From: an uncultured Oscillospiraceae bacterium
GTDB lineage: Bacteria > Bacillota > Clostridia > Oscillospirales > Oscillospiraceae
Direction of reading: 5' to 3'
NCBI GenBank assembly: GCA_944385775.1
Contig: CALWYM010000038.1
Span: forward strand, 1 to 15,999
DNA length: 15,999 bases
A program made the translations under genes and the position numbers. How positions within the stretch are numbered: position 1 is the stretch's first letter; each line of letters opens with the position of its first letter. The notes beneath the pieces were generated by a model. It saw nothing but the letters and a program-made list of their open reading frames with translations, did no database searches and was not told the DNA's origin. This document shows positions 6,784-13,823 of this stretch, piece by piece.

Positions 6784-6835
6784 TTGACCAAGTGGTCTAT
6801 TTGTGATATACTCACAGTAAATAGACCACTTGGTC
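6784..6835 (+). promoter_or_regulatory. TetR promoter flanked by two inverted 17-bp operators
   Basis: A 17-base sequence GACCAAGTGGTCTATTT (6786-6802) recurs as an exact inverted copy at 6819-6835. Within each copy GACCA and TGGTC form a short palindrome around two bases, the usual shape of a TetR-family operator. A -35 TTGACC (6784-6789) overlaps the first copy, a -10 TATACT (6807-6812) lies 17 bases on, and the second copy covers the expected transcription start near 6819. A repressor bound to both copies would block the promoter fully. The TetR gene directly downstream is the obvious ligand; binding is inferred. Confidence 0.88.
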
Positions 6836-6860
6836 GATTTTGCTTAAAGGAGGTGAAAAG

Positions 6861-7466
6861 ATGAACAGAGAGGAAAAAAACAGACAAACGAGGGAAAAGA
6901 TTCTTGAAGGGGCAATGGAGGAATTTTCACTCCGCGGTTATGAGGGTGGCTCTGTAAACGCGGTCTGTCAGGCGAGCGATCTTTCAAAGGGGATAATCTA
7001 TCATTATTTTGATTCCAAGGAATCTCTTTATCTTGCCTGTGTTGAGCGCTGTTTTTCGGAGCTTATCGGGTACCTGACACCGTGCCTTAACGCAACCGGC
7101 GAGGTCTGGCAGCAGCTTTCGGAATATTTTTCAAAAAGAAGGGAGTTTTTCCGGGAAAATCCGCTTTATAGAGGCATGTTTGCTCAGGCTGTGCTTTCGC
7201 CGCCGGAAAATCTTGCGGAGGAGATAGACGCATTGCGGAAAGGGTTTGACGGGCTTAACAGAGATATAATGAGCCACATACTGTCAGGCGTGAGACTGAG
7301 ACCCGGTATAACGACAGAAGATGTAATCGAGGCGTTTTCCCTTATGCAGAATGCAGTAAATGCCGGATTTCGGGCGGAAACCGGCGGGTTTTGCGACAGG
7401 GAGAGACTTGTAAAAAAGACAGTTGAAATTTTGCTCTACGGAGCAGTGGAGGAGGAACAGAAATGA
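6861..7466 (+). CDS. TetR-family transcriptional repressor
   Basis: This 201-residue protein has a TetR-type N-terminal DNA-binding domain. The first helix carries TREKILEGAMEEFSLRGYEG (10-29) and the helix-turn-helix spans about 31-50 with LSKGIIYHYFDSKESL (41-56), a near-consensus recognition region. The C-terminal part (about 60-201) is a helical ligand-binding and dimerisation domain whose sequence does not reveal its inducer. The start at 6861 has a near-perfect ribosome binding site AAAGGAGGTGA (6846-6856). The promoter carries paired operators, so autorepression is expected. The stop codon overlaps the start of the next gene (ATGA), so TetR and the transglutaminase-like lipoprotein are translationally coupled and share control. 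Confidence 0.92.
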   Translation: MNREEKNRQTREKILEGAMEEFSLRGYEGGSVNAVCQASDLSKGIIYHYFDSKESLYLACVERCFSELIGYLTPCLNATGEVWQQLSEYFSKRREFFRENPLYRGMFAQAVLSPPENLAEEIDALRKGFDGLNRDIMSHILSGVRLRPGITTEDVIEAFSLMQNAVNAGFRAETGGFCDRERLVKKTVEILLYGAVEEEQK

Positions 7467-8686
7467 AGAAAATTACCGTCTTTGCTATTGCGTTGCTTAT
7501 TTGTGCGGCTGTATCGTCCTGTGGCGGAGAAGGAGAAGAAAATGAAAATGTTGCTGAGCCGGAGAATATAACGGAGAGGTCCGAAAGCCTGCCTGAAGGC
7601 GAAGAAGAGTCCTCGGAGGACGGAGAAATCGCGGCGGAAGAAAAATCGCCGGAGGGGACCGGTAGCCGCCCCTCCGGCGGAGAGGATAAAACCGATGAGG
7701 GAGACAGAACCGAAAGCAGCGAGGCTAAGGAAGTTTACTCAAAGGACGAGTTAAAGCAAATTATGACGGAGGCAATGGAAAATATGGTTCAGCCGCCGGA
7801 AGTTAATATTTCTTCAGCCGGACTTAGTGAGCGACCTGATCTGGATATTACAAATATTTACTATGAAATACTCTCTGAGGAGCCGAAGCTCAAATATTGC
7901 TATAATATGGAGCAGGAAATTGAAAATGGCGTTTTGCGGTGCGATTTTTCTTATATGGCATATAAAACAGGCATATTCCCTGAGGGTGAATACATAACAG
8001 CGGAGAGCCTTGGAGACCTTTTGACGATTGCCACAGACAATCTGGGTGCTGAAAAAATCCTCGTAAAGCTTCTTGACAGTCAGTGGAGTCCGGATGAAAT
8101 AAACAGTGTTTTGAGTCAAGTGGGCTTCGGCTATATTCTTTGTTCGCTCAACCGTGACGGGTCGGGACTCGTGTACACTCCGCCGGTTGGTATGACTATT
8201 GAGGAATGTATGAATTATATCGACGAGATAAATACCCTTGCCGGCGATGTTGTAAAACAGCTCGTTACTGACGGTATGACGGATCGGGAGAAAGCAGAGA
8301 CGCTGTTCTCGTATATTACAGAGCGTGTGAAATACGATGATATGTACTATGATGACAGGGAAAATATGTCTTATCATTCACAAACTGCACTGGGTGCGCT
8401 CCGTGACAATGTGGCAATATGCGGCGGATATGCAGGCGCAGTAAAAGTGCTTTTTGAAAAGGCAGGGATTCCATGTGTAACGGTGACGGGAAAATATTTT
8501 ACTGAATACCATATGTGGAACAGTGCATATATTGACGGTAAATGGTTGTGGTTTGACGCTACCGCAGGAAGGGGAAGCTCTATGAAATACGGGCTGCGGC
8601 ATTTCGCGCAGGAGGAGCTTGATCCTACCATGTATAAATACGATGCTGATACGGTCGAACTTATAACGTCTAACTATCCGCTTTGA
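7463..8686 (+). CDS. Transglutaminase-like lipoprotein with acidic linker
   Basis: This 407-residue protein is predicted to be exported and lipid-anchored: a basic N-terminus, a hydrophobic core (5-17) and a lipobox AVSSC with the lipidated C20. Residues 21-90 form a low-complexity, strongly acidic Glu/Ser/Gly linker, probably spanning the cell wall. The C-terminal domain (about 265-370) is of the transglutaminase/cysteine-protease fold, with the triad visible as C320 (in VAICGGYA), H350 (in EYHMWN) and D365 (in WFDAT). Such domains in Gram-positive surface proteins may act as proteases, peptidoglycan-linked hydrolases or cross-linkers; which applies is unknown. The middle region (about 95-260) is unassigned. 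The ribosome binding site GGAGGA (7450-7455) lies inside the end of tetR, with which the gene overlaps by 4 bases. Confidence 0.85.
   Translation: MKKITVFAIALLICAAVSSCGGEGEENENVAEPENITERSESLPEGEEESSEDGEIAAEEKSPEGTGSRPSGGEDKTDEGDRTESSEAKEVYSKDELKQIMTEAMENMVQPPEVNISSAGLSERPDLDITNIYYEILSEEPKLKYCYNMEQEIENGVLRCDFSYMAYKTGIFPEGEYITAESLGDLLTIATDNLGAEKILVKLLDSQWSPDEINSVLSQVGFGYILCSLNRDGSGLVYTPPVGMTIEECMNYIDEINTLAGDVVKQLVTDGMTDREKAETLFSYITERVKYDDMYYDDRENMSYHSQTALGALRDNVAICGGYAGAVKVLFEKAGIPCVTVTGKYFTEYHMWNSAYIDGKWLWFDATAGRGSSMKYGLRHFAQEELDPTMYKYDADTVELITSNYPL
7647..7679 (+). repeat. GC-rich inverted repeat inside the lipoprotein linker
   Basis: Perfect 11-base arms CGCCGGAGGGG (7647-7657) and CCCCTCCGGCG (7669-7679) enclose an 11-base loop. 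They lie within the codons for the acidic linker. The stem is much richer in G/C than the surrounding gene. Confidence 0.7.
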
Positions 8687-8752
8687 ATTGAAATCTGCAC
8701 TGAACCCTTCAGTCTACCATGAGAGATATAACAAAAAACGACGTGAAAATAT

Positions 8753-8789
8753 AAAAATACCGGGAAAGCATTGCTTTCCCGGTATTTTT
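8753..8789. terminator. Bidirectional intrinsic terminator
   Basis: A perfect 17-base stem (8753-8769 with 8773-8789, ending ...CCGGGAAAGC and its complement) has a 3-base loop ATT. The arms begin with AAAAA and end with TTTTT, giving a T-tract in both directions. It separates the transglutaminase-like gene from the convergent minus-strand gene that ends at 8807. Confidence 0.92.
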
Positions 8790-8806
8790 CAGATTATGAA
8801 CCGATT

Positions 8807-9319
8807 TTAAGACTGCTCGGAAACAGTCAGAGGATGGACCTCAAACTGGCAGCCCTTTTCCTGCAGCATTTCGCACATGGAGTCAAAGAAAGAACTGGTA
8901 GTCTGGTTGCTTTCAAGGTTGATTGCCAGAACAGTATCCGGAGTTTCTATTACCATATATTCCGAAAGCTTTGGTACGGCATATACAAAAACCTCGCCGT
9001 AGACGGAGCTTTCCCATGTACCGAACATAAGACGTTTGCTTTCAAAGCCCGTAAGGCGCTGACCTAATCCAAGCTCATCGGCAGTCATAAGATATACGTC
9101 CGTAATCTCGTCATAGGGAATTGTTACTGAGAAATCATAGCCGTCGGCGCTGTCAGAAACGGTTAAGGCGTCGTCGCCAATATCCAGCTGAATGCTGGAA
9201 TTTCCGGAAAACGCGTAGTAAAATGTCATGCCAATGATAATCACAAGGCATATAATCAGATTTGTCTTGTTATTTCGCTTTACATCACGCAGAATACCGC
9301 GGCTGGTATTTTCTTCCAT
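8807..9319 (-). CDS. Membrane-anchored protein of unknown function
   Basis: I do not recognise a named family. The 170-residue protein has a short basic N-terminus, one hydrophobic helix at about residues 20-38 (LIICLVIIIGMTFYYAF) and then a beta-rich domain of about 130 residues with alternating hydrophobic strands, such as FSVTIPYDEITDVYLM, reminiscent of bacterial PH-like domains. The positive-inside pattern (KRNNK before the helix) suggests the domain faces outside, though short PH-like proteins of this kind often face the cytosol, so orientation is unsure. There is no signal-peptidase site. The ATG at 9319 follows AGGAG (7 bases upstream of it), and a good promoter lies at 9387-9359. It is probably monocistronic, ending at the bidirectional terminator. 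Confidence 0.7.
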   Translation of the reverse strand: MEENTSRGILRDVKRNNKTNLIICLVIIIGMTFYYAFSGNSSIQLDIGDDALTVSDSADGYDFSVTIPYDEITDVYLMTADELGLGQRLTGFESKRLMFGTWESSVYGEVFVYAVPKLSEYMVIETPDTVLAINLESNQTTSSFFDSMCEMLQEKGCQFEVHPLTVSEQS

Positions 9320-9358
9320 AGTCAGACTCCTAACTCAAAAGTATAGCTCTGGTATAAA

Positions 9359-9387
9359 ATGATAACATTTTAACGAGATTATGTCAA
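9359..9387 (-). promoter_or_regulatory. Promoter of minus-strand membrane protein gene
   Basis: On the minus strand a consensus -35 TTGACA (9387-9382) is followed after 17 bases by TATCAT (9364-9359), one mismatch from the -10 consensus. Transcription would begin about 30 bases before the start codon at 9319. Confidence 0.6.
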
Positions 9388-9413
9388 GGGAGTTTAAAAA
9401 GCACTATACGGAA

Positions 9414-9623
9414 TTAAAGGATAAAATCCTCTTTTTTAACAGAATCTGTTTTAAGTAAAACAGGCTTTGGAGGAAGCCTTTTAAGGGGGTCGTACTTAAA
9501 TTTTTTGCAGCTACCCCCAGGGGACACAATACCCTTTCTGGAGCAGGCAACCTCGCTGTCGTTTAGTGGAACGCCCTTAAGGCAGTAGGCGCAGCTCGGC
9601 TCTATTTTTTTATCAAAAAGCAT
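9414..9623 (-). CDS. Small four-cysteine protein, possibly zinc-binding
   Basis: This 69-residue protein has four cysteines in the order C11-x2-C14, C27, C39, which could bind one zinc ion. The pattern KIEPSCAYC, then EVACSRKGIV and SCKKFKYDPLKR recalls a short uncharacterised protein widespread in Clostridia, which I know only as a hypothetical family. It has no signal peptide or membrane helix, so it is probably cytoplasmic. The ATG at 9623 is preceded by a strong AGGAGGT site, which supports that it is translated. It lies 48 bases downstream of ylbJ on the same strand and may be co-transcribed with it. Its function is unknown. Confidence 0.7.
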   Translation of the reverse strand: MLFDKKIEPSCAYCLKGVPLNDSEVACSRKGIVSPGGSCKKFKYDPLKRLPPKPVLLKTDSVKKEDFIL

Positions 9624-9671
9624 TTTTATGTACCTCCTGTCACAAAGCCATTATACAGTCTTTTCTGCCGA

Positions 9672-10727
9672 TTATCCAGCTTTTTTTGGGGAAAGACAGA
9701 CCTTGAGCAGAAAAAATGCTGCGACCGCTGCAAAAACCGAGGATATGACAAGGGGGCTTGGACTGTTTTGTGCAAAAGCGGGAGCGGAGGATGGCATTTG
9801 AATATGGAAAAACATGGCGAAGAAGAATGACAGCGCGCCCTGCATGGCTTTCCCGATAAAATAATATTTAAGTGACAGACCTGTACCGTGAAGGACGCTC
9901 ATTGTCTGAAAATGTACAGAGAGACCGCCCCAGCCAAGAAGCAGTGCAGCTATCGGAAAGGCGTAGGGCGACGGCGTGATGGCTGTAATGCCGCCGGTAA
10001 GCTCAAAAAAGCCCATAAACACTGGGGACAGAAAAGAGTTTTTTGAAATTAATTCGGAAACGACAGCGGAGCATGAAATAAGGCTGGTCAAAACAGAAAA
10101 AAATATCACAAAGCCGCAGAGGTTTATAACCGATGAAAAGGAATCTGTCACAGCCAGGGTGAATGCCTTGGAAAAAGGCTTGGCAGAAACTTTTTTAAAA
10201 GAGCCGGGGGCGGATTTTCCACTGGTTCTGAAAATAAGGCTTACGGCTCCGGCAGATAGAATATGTACAAGAAGAAGGATTGCTCCGGCGCGGCCGCTTT
10301 GGAAAAGTCCGGCGCCCACAACGCCGAGAATAAAGGAGGGACCGGAGTTATTGACATATGCCAGCATTTTTTCAGCGGAGGATTTTGAAATTCCCCCGGC
10401 GGAGTAAAGCTCGCCAACGCATTTTGCCCCCACGGGATATCCGCCGAAAAGACCCAGGACCATGGCGGCGGCAGCACCGCCCCGGACACCAAAAAGGGGG
10501 TACAAAACAAAACTCAGGGGCTTTCCCAGCTTATCCGTTGCACCCATGCTCTGGGATAGAGAGGATATTACGAAAAATGGAAACAGGGATGGAACTATAA
10601 CCCTAAGACAAAGCTCAACGCCCCGTCTGCCGGCGTCTACCCATTGGGAGGGATAGACAACCAGTCCGATAAGGACGAGGAAAATTGTCAGGTAGATAAA
10701 AAATCCGGTAATTCTTTTCTTTAACAT
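9672..10727 (-). CDS. ylbJ: Sporulation integral membrane protein YlbJ
   Basis: This 351-residue polytopic membrane protein of the nucleoside-recognition (gate) fold is needed for normal spore formation in Bacillus, where ylbJ is expressed in the mother cell under sigma-E. It has roughly eight to ten hydrophobic segments. Family landmarks are GLFGGYPVGAK (about 92-102), VNNSGPSF (about 124-131) and FFELTGGI in the C-terminal half. The chosen start is the ATG at 10727, preceded by GAGGTG; an upstream frame extends 28 codons further but lacks a ribosome binding site and would cover the divergent promoter region. It is divergent from the sporulation genes yqfC and yqfD, which suggests shared timing. 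Transported substrate is unknown from the sequence; a role connected with dipicolinic acid or spore cortex has been discussed for the family. Confidence 0.88.
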   Translation of the reverse strand: MLKKRITGFFIYLTIFLVLIGLVVYPSQWVDAGRRGVELCLRVIVPSLFPFFVISSLSQSMGATDKLGKPLSFVLYPLFGVRGGAAAAMVLGLFGGYPVGAKCVGELYSAGGISKSSAEKMLAYVNNSGPSFILGVVGAGLFQSGRAGAILLLVHILSAGAVSLIFRTSGKSAPGSFKKVSAKPFSKAFTLAVTDSFSSVINLCGFVIFFSVLTSLISCSAVVSELISKNSFLSPVFMGFFELTGGITAITPSPYAFPIAALLLGWGGLSVHFQTMSVLHGTGLSLKYYFIGKAMQGALSFFFAMFFHIQMPSSAPAFAQNSPSPLVISSVFAAVAAFFLLKVCLSPKKAG

Positions 10728-10829
10728 AAGCTGCACCTCACTAGTGTTTTTAAAAAGTATATGCACAGCAGAGTTAAAATTTAACCGGCAGGCATAATAT
10801 GAAATATTCACACATGGGGAGGTGCTTAA
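10728..10829. promoter_or_regulatory. Divergent sporulation promoter region (possible sigma-E sites)
   Basis: Both directions carry a -10 element starting with CATA, as in sigma-E promoters (consensus CATACAMT). CATAATAT at 10793-10800 lies about 30 bases before yqfC, and CATATACT on the minus strand (10763-10756) about 30 bases before ylbJ. For ylbJ a partial -35, TAAATTT (10783-10777), is 13 bases upstream; for yqfC the -35 is poor. Known sigma-E control of the Bacillus homologues supports the reading, which stays tentative. Confidence 0.35.
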
Positions 10830-11108
10830 ATGAAAAAGAGGAAAACCGAGCTTCTTGAAAAAGCTGCAAATATATTAAACGTACCCAGCGAGGCTTTGGC
10901 AGGCACACCAAGGGTGACAATTACAGGTACGGGGAAAGCTCATATAGAAAATCACTGCGGTCTTCTGGGATATACAACGGAGGAGGTATTGGTAAACGGC
11001 AGGGGAGTTATGATAAAGCTTCGGGGAAAAAATCTTGAGCTTGAGGCCATGAGTGACATGGAGCTTCTTGTGGTAGGCACCATAAGTTCCGTTGAGTATT
11101 TAAAGTGA
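10830..11108 (+). CDS. yqfC: Sporulation protein YqfC (YabP/YqfC family)
   Basis: This 92-residue soluble protein is of the YabP/YqfC family, whose members are made in the mother cell during sporulation. The compact beta-rich body with VTITGTGKAHIENHCGLL (about 29-46) and the end ELLVVGTISSVEYL match the family pattern, and full length is present. The start at 10830 has a strong site GGGGAGGTG (10816-10824). It is followed 10 bases later by yqfD, its usual partner. The molecular function is not known; in Bacillus the homologues are under sigma-E. No cysteines, signal or membrane helices of note are seen. Confidence 0.88.
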   Translation: MKKRKTELLEKAANILNVPSEALAGTPRVTITGTGKAHIENHCGLLGYTTEEVLVNGRGVMIKLRGKNLELEAMSDMELLVVGTISSVEYLK

Positions 11109-11118
11109 GGTAACCATA

Positions 11119-12336
11119 ATGGAGGGAGCAGTAAACTACATAAAAGGTACTGTCCGCGTTAAGGTCAGAGCCAGGTATGAGGAGCGGGTAATAAATATCT
11201 GCACATATCTGGGAATAAAATTCTGGAATATTGAGCGGGGCGGGGACGGAAACCTGGAATTTACCACTACCATTGGCGGTTACAGAAAACTCAGGAGAGC
11301 TGCTGAAAAAAACGGTTCTTTTACCGTAAAGCCAATTTCAAGAAAAGGCGTGCCTTTCCTCATGTGGAAGGTACGGAAAAGGTACATATTGCTGGCAGGG
11401 CTGGGCGTTTTTATCTTTATGATGACGATTTCCTCCATGTTTATATGGCAGATAGAGGTGAGAGGCAACGAAAAAGTGTCCACCGAGGAAATACTGGGTG
11501 CTCTTGGGGAACTGGGCGTCGATATAGGTACAAACACCTTTAAGCTTAATAACAGAATGATTCAAAATAATATGCTCCTTATGATTCCGGAGCTTTCATG
11601 GATAACCGTAAATACCCAGGGTAGCCGCGCGGTAGTTATAGTGAGAGAAAAACTGGAAAAGCCGGAGATCATCGACTATGACAAACCAACAAAGGTTGTT
11701 GCGGAAAAAACGGGAATAATTGAAAAAATTACTGTTTTGAGAGGCATTCCCCTGGTGGAGGAGGGCGACACGGTGTTGGAAGGAGATGTGCTTTTAGACG
11801 GCGACGGCGGCAGAGCCGACGGAGAAATAATTGCCAGGACATGGTACACTATGGAGGAAATTATGCCCCTGTCCGGGGAAAAGAAGGAGTACACCGGTCA
11901 TTCCACAGTAAGGTACTCCATAAAGCTGGGGAAAAAATATATAAAATTATATTTTTCAGGTAGAAATCCATATACTGATTGTGATAAGATAACGATGGAG
12001 AAGGCTGCTGTTATGCCGGATGGAAGCGTTCTTCCCTTCGGACTGAGAAGAGAGGAATTTATAGAGTATGAAACAAAAGAGGAGTCCTTCGACCTGGAAA
12101 GATGCCTTGAGCTTATGGAGAAACGGCTTCTTTCACGGCTTTCGGAGGAAATCGATGACGGGGAAATAGTCTCCTATGAGTTTAACCATACTCTGACAGA
12201 CGGCGCAGTTACCCTTACAATGAAAGCCCAGTGCCTTGAAAATATAGCGCTGGTGCGCTCTGATGAAGACCTTTTGTATTCACAACAGAATTTGGAGGAG
12301 TTCCAAACTAATGACAGAACAGATAATCAGCGTTGA
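11119..12336 (+). CDS. yqfD: Sporulation protein YqfD
   Basis: This 405-residue membrane protein is of the YqfD family, part of the sigma-E regulon in Bacillus and needed for sporulation in several spore formers. It has an N-terminal cytosolic region (1-88), one transmembrane helix at about 89-111 (ILLAGLGVFIFMMTISSMFIW) and a long external part beginning QIEVRGNEKVSTEEILGALG, a POTRA-like beginning seen in this family. The remaining region is beta-rich. The ATG at 11119 has GTGAGGT (11105-11111) upstream. The last 26 bases overlap the start of phoH, so translation of the two is linked, tying a spore gene to a housekeeping RNA gene. Its biochemical role is unknown. Confidence 0.9.
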   Translation: MEGAVNYIKGTVRVKVRARYEERVINICTYLGIKFWNIERGGDGNLEFTTTIGGYRKLRRAAEKNGSFTVKPISRKGVPFLMWKVRKRYILLAGLGVFIFMMTISSMFIWQIEVRGNEKVSTEEILGALGELGVDIGTNTFKLNNRMIQNNMLLMIPELSWITVNTQGSRAVVIVREKLEKPEIIDYDKPTKVVAEKTGIIEKITVLRGIPLVEEGDTVLEGDVLLDGDGGRADGEIIARTWYTMEEIMPLSGEKKEYTGHSTVRYSIKLGKKYIKLYFSGRNPYTDCDKITMEKAAVMPDGSVLPFGLRREEFIEYETKEESFDLERCLELMEKRLLSRLSEEIDDGEIVSYEFNHTLTDGAVTLTMKAQCLENIALVRSDEDLLYSQQNLEEFQTNDRTDNQR

Positions 12337-13318
12337 CAGAATGGAAAATATAATAAGCGTATTTGGTTCCTTTGACGAAAACCTCAGGATAATTGAAAAT
12401 GAGCTTGGCGTTAAGGTAACGGACAGGGAGTCGGAAATACGCATAACCGGCGAAGCGGAGAACGTGATGGTGGCGCAGAAGACCATTGAAGGGCTTATGA
12501 CTCTTGTATCAAAGGGCGAGACCGTAGACGGTCAGAATGTGCGCTATATAATGGGGCTTGTGAAAAACGGTCAGGAGGAGAAAATCGAGGACCTGACAAG
12601 AAACGTGATATGTGTTACCGCCAAGGGAAAGCCCATAAAAGCAAAGACCATTGGACAGAAAAAATATACCGAGGCGATTAAAAAGAACGTCATAACGCTG
12701 GGAGTAGGTCCTGCCGGTACGGGAAAGACGTATCTTGCGGTGGCTGCCGCTGTGGCAGCCTTCAGAGCCAAGGAGGTAAACAGAATAATCCTTACCCGTC
12801 CCGCGGTAGAGGCAGGGGAGCGTCTGGGATTTCTTCCCGGGGATTTGCAGAGCAAGGTTGACCCGTATTTAAGACCCCTTTACGACGCGCTTTTTGAAAT
12901 GCTGGGAGCGGAGACATACGCTAAGTTTCTGGAGCGCGGGGATATTGAGGTTGCGCCCCTTGCTTATATGAGAGGACGTACTCTGGACGACAGCTTTATT
13001 ATCCTTGACGAGGCTCAGAACACATCCAGGGAGCAGATGAAAATGTTCCTTACAAGGCTGGGTTTCGGCTCGAAAATTGTCATAACCGGCGACATTACAC
13101 AGATTGACCTGCCTGCCGACAAAGCCAGCGGACTTAAAGAAGCTCTCCGTGTGCTTGAGGGAGTGGAGGATATAGCTATCTGCCGCCTTACAGGGGCAGA
13201 TGTGGTACGCCATGTCCTGGTTCAGAGGATTGTGGAGGCCTATGATAAGTACGAGAAGAACCGCCAGGAGCCTCAGCAGTCAGGTCAGCGGAGAAAAAAC
13301 AGCCGGGAAAAGAGGTAA
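12311..13318 (+). CDS. phoH: PhoH-like ATPase (PhoL type)
   Basis: This 335-residue P-loop ATPase is of the PhoH/PhoL family. It has a KH-like N-terminal region (about 1-70), the Walker A motif GPAGTGKT (133-140), Walker B with ILDEAQ (231-236), and the conserved LTRPAVEAGERLGFLPGD stretch (161-178), all typical of family members encoded next to ybeY. The C-terminus is a basic, charged tail (KKNRQEPQ-like to RREKR, about 313-335), common in this group. Homologues are tied to RNA metabolism, probably with YbeY in ribosome maturation. The ATG at 12311 follows TTTGGAGGAG (12291-12300) and overlaps the yqfD end by 26 bases; a longer frame begins at 12263 without a ribosome binding site. The ybeY start lies 8 bases after its stop. 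Confidence 0.93.
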   Translation: MTEQIISVDRMENIISVFGSFDENLRIIENELGVKVTDRESEIRITGEAENVMVAQKTIEGLMTLVSKGETVDGQNVRYIMGLVKNGQEEKIEDLTRNVICVTAKGKPIKAKTIGQKKYTEAIKKNVITLGVGPAGTGKTYLAVAAAVAAFRAKEVNRIILTRPAVEAGERLGFLPGDLQSKVDPYLRPLYDALFEMLGAETYAKFLERGDIEVAPLAYMRGRTLDDSFIILDEAQNTSREQMKMFLTRLGFGSKIVITGDITQIDLPADKASGLKEALRVLEGVEDIAICRLTGADVVRHVLVQRIVEAYDKYEKNRQEPQQSGQRRKNSREKR

Positions 13319-13325
13319 AAGTCGT

Positions 13326-13817
13326 ATGGCGGCAGAAATTACGGTGACAAGGACTAAAACTGGTCTGGGTCACCCGGAAACGGCAGCCCTTGTAAAAAAG
13401 GCAATAAGCGCAGCCCTTGAGGCTGAAGGCATAGAGGGGACCTGCTATATTGACGTCACCCTTACCGATGACGATACAATACGCGAAATAAACCGCGAAA
13501 ACAGAAATGTGGACAGAGCCACCGATGTGCTGTCCTTTCCCTTAAATGAGCTTACGCCGGGACATTTTGACCCGGAGAAGTGTGAGCGTGATTATGACAG
13601 AGGCGGCGTGTACCTGGGCGACATGGTTATAAATATTCCACAGTGCGACCGTCAGGGTGAGGAGTACGGTCACGGCTACCGCCGTGAGGTCAGCTATCTT
13701 GCCGTGCATTCCACACTTCATCTTCTTGGCTACGACCATGTAGACGAAGGTGAGGACAAGCGACTTATGCGAAAAAGAGAAGACATAATTATGGAAAAGC
13801 TGAAGATAGGCAGGTGA
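13326..13817 (+). CDS. ybeY: Endoribonuclease YbeY (rRNA maturation factor)
   Basis: This 163-residue zinc metalloenzyme is involved in 16S rRNA 3' end maturation and ribosome quality control. The defining motif H-x3-H-x5-H reads HSTLHLLGYDH with zinc ligands H128, H132 and H138. The preceding VLSFPLNE and YLGDMVINI segments are standard for the family, so the enzyme looks intact. The start is the ATG at 13326; the ribosome binding site AGAGGT overlaps the phoH stop. A longer frame begins upstream within phoH but the family length of 150-170 residues fits this start. It is followed by era after 6 bases, giving a phoH-ybeY-era block that works on the same ribosome assembly steps. Confidence 0.95.
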   Translation: MAAEITVTRTKTGLGHPETAALVKKAISAALEAEGIEGTCYIDVTLTDDDTIREINRENRNVDRATDVLSFPLNELTPGHFDPEKCERDYDRGGVYLGDMVINIPQCDRQGEEYGHGYRREVSYLAVHSTLHLLGYDHVDEGEDKRLMRKREDIIMEKLKIGR

Positions 13818-13823
13818 AATATT

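Noticed and set aside
7814..8377. 187-codon minus-strand frame opposite the transglutaminase-like gene
   Set aside because: No ribosome binding site, no promoter and no plausible protein family; the plus-strand gene has a complete catalytic triad.
8771..9067. Plus-strand frame of 98 codons opposite the membrane protein gene
   Set aside because: It begins inside the bidirectional terminator, has no ribosome binding site, and lies opposite a gene with a good start, promoter and protein-like composition.
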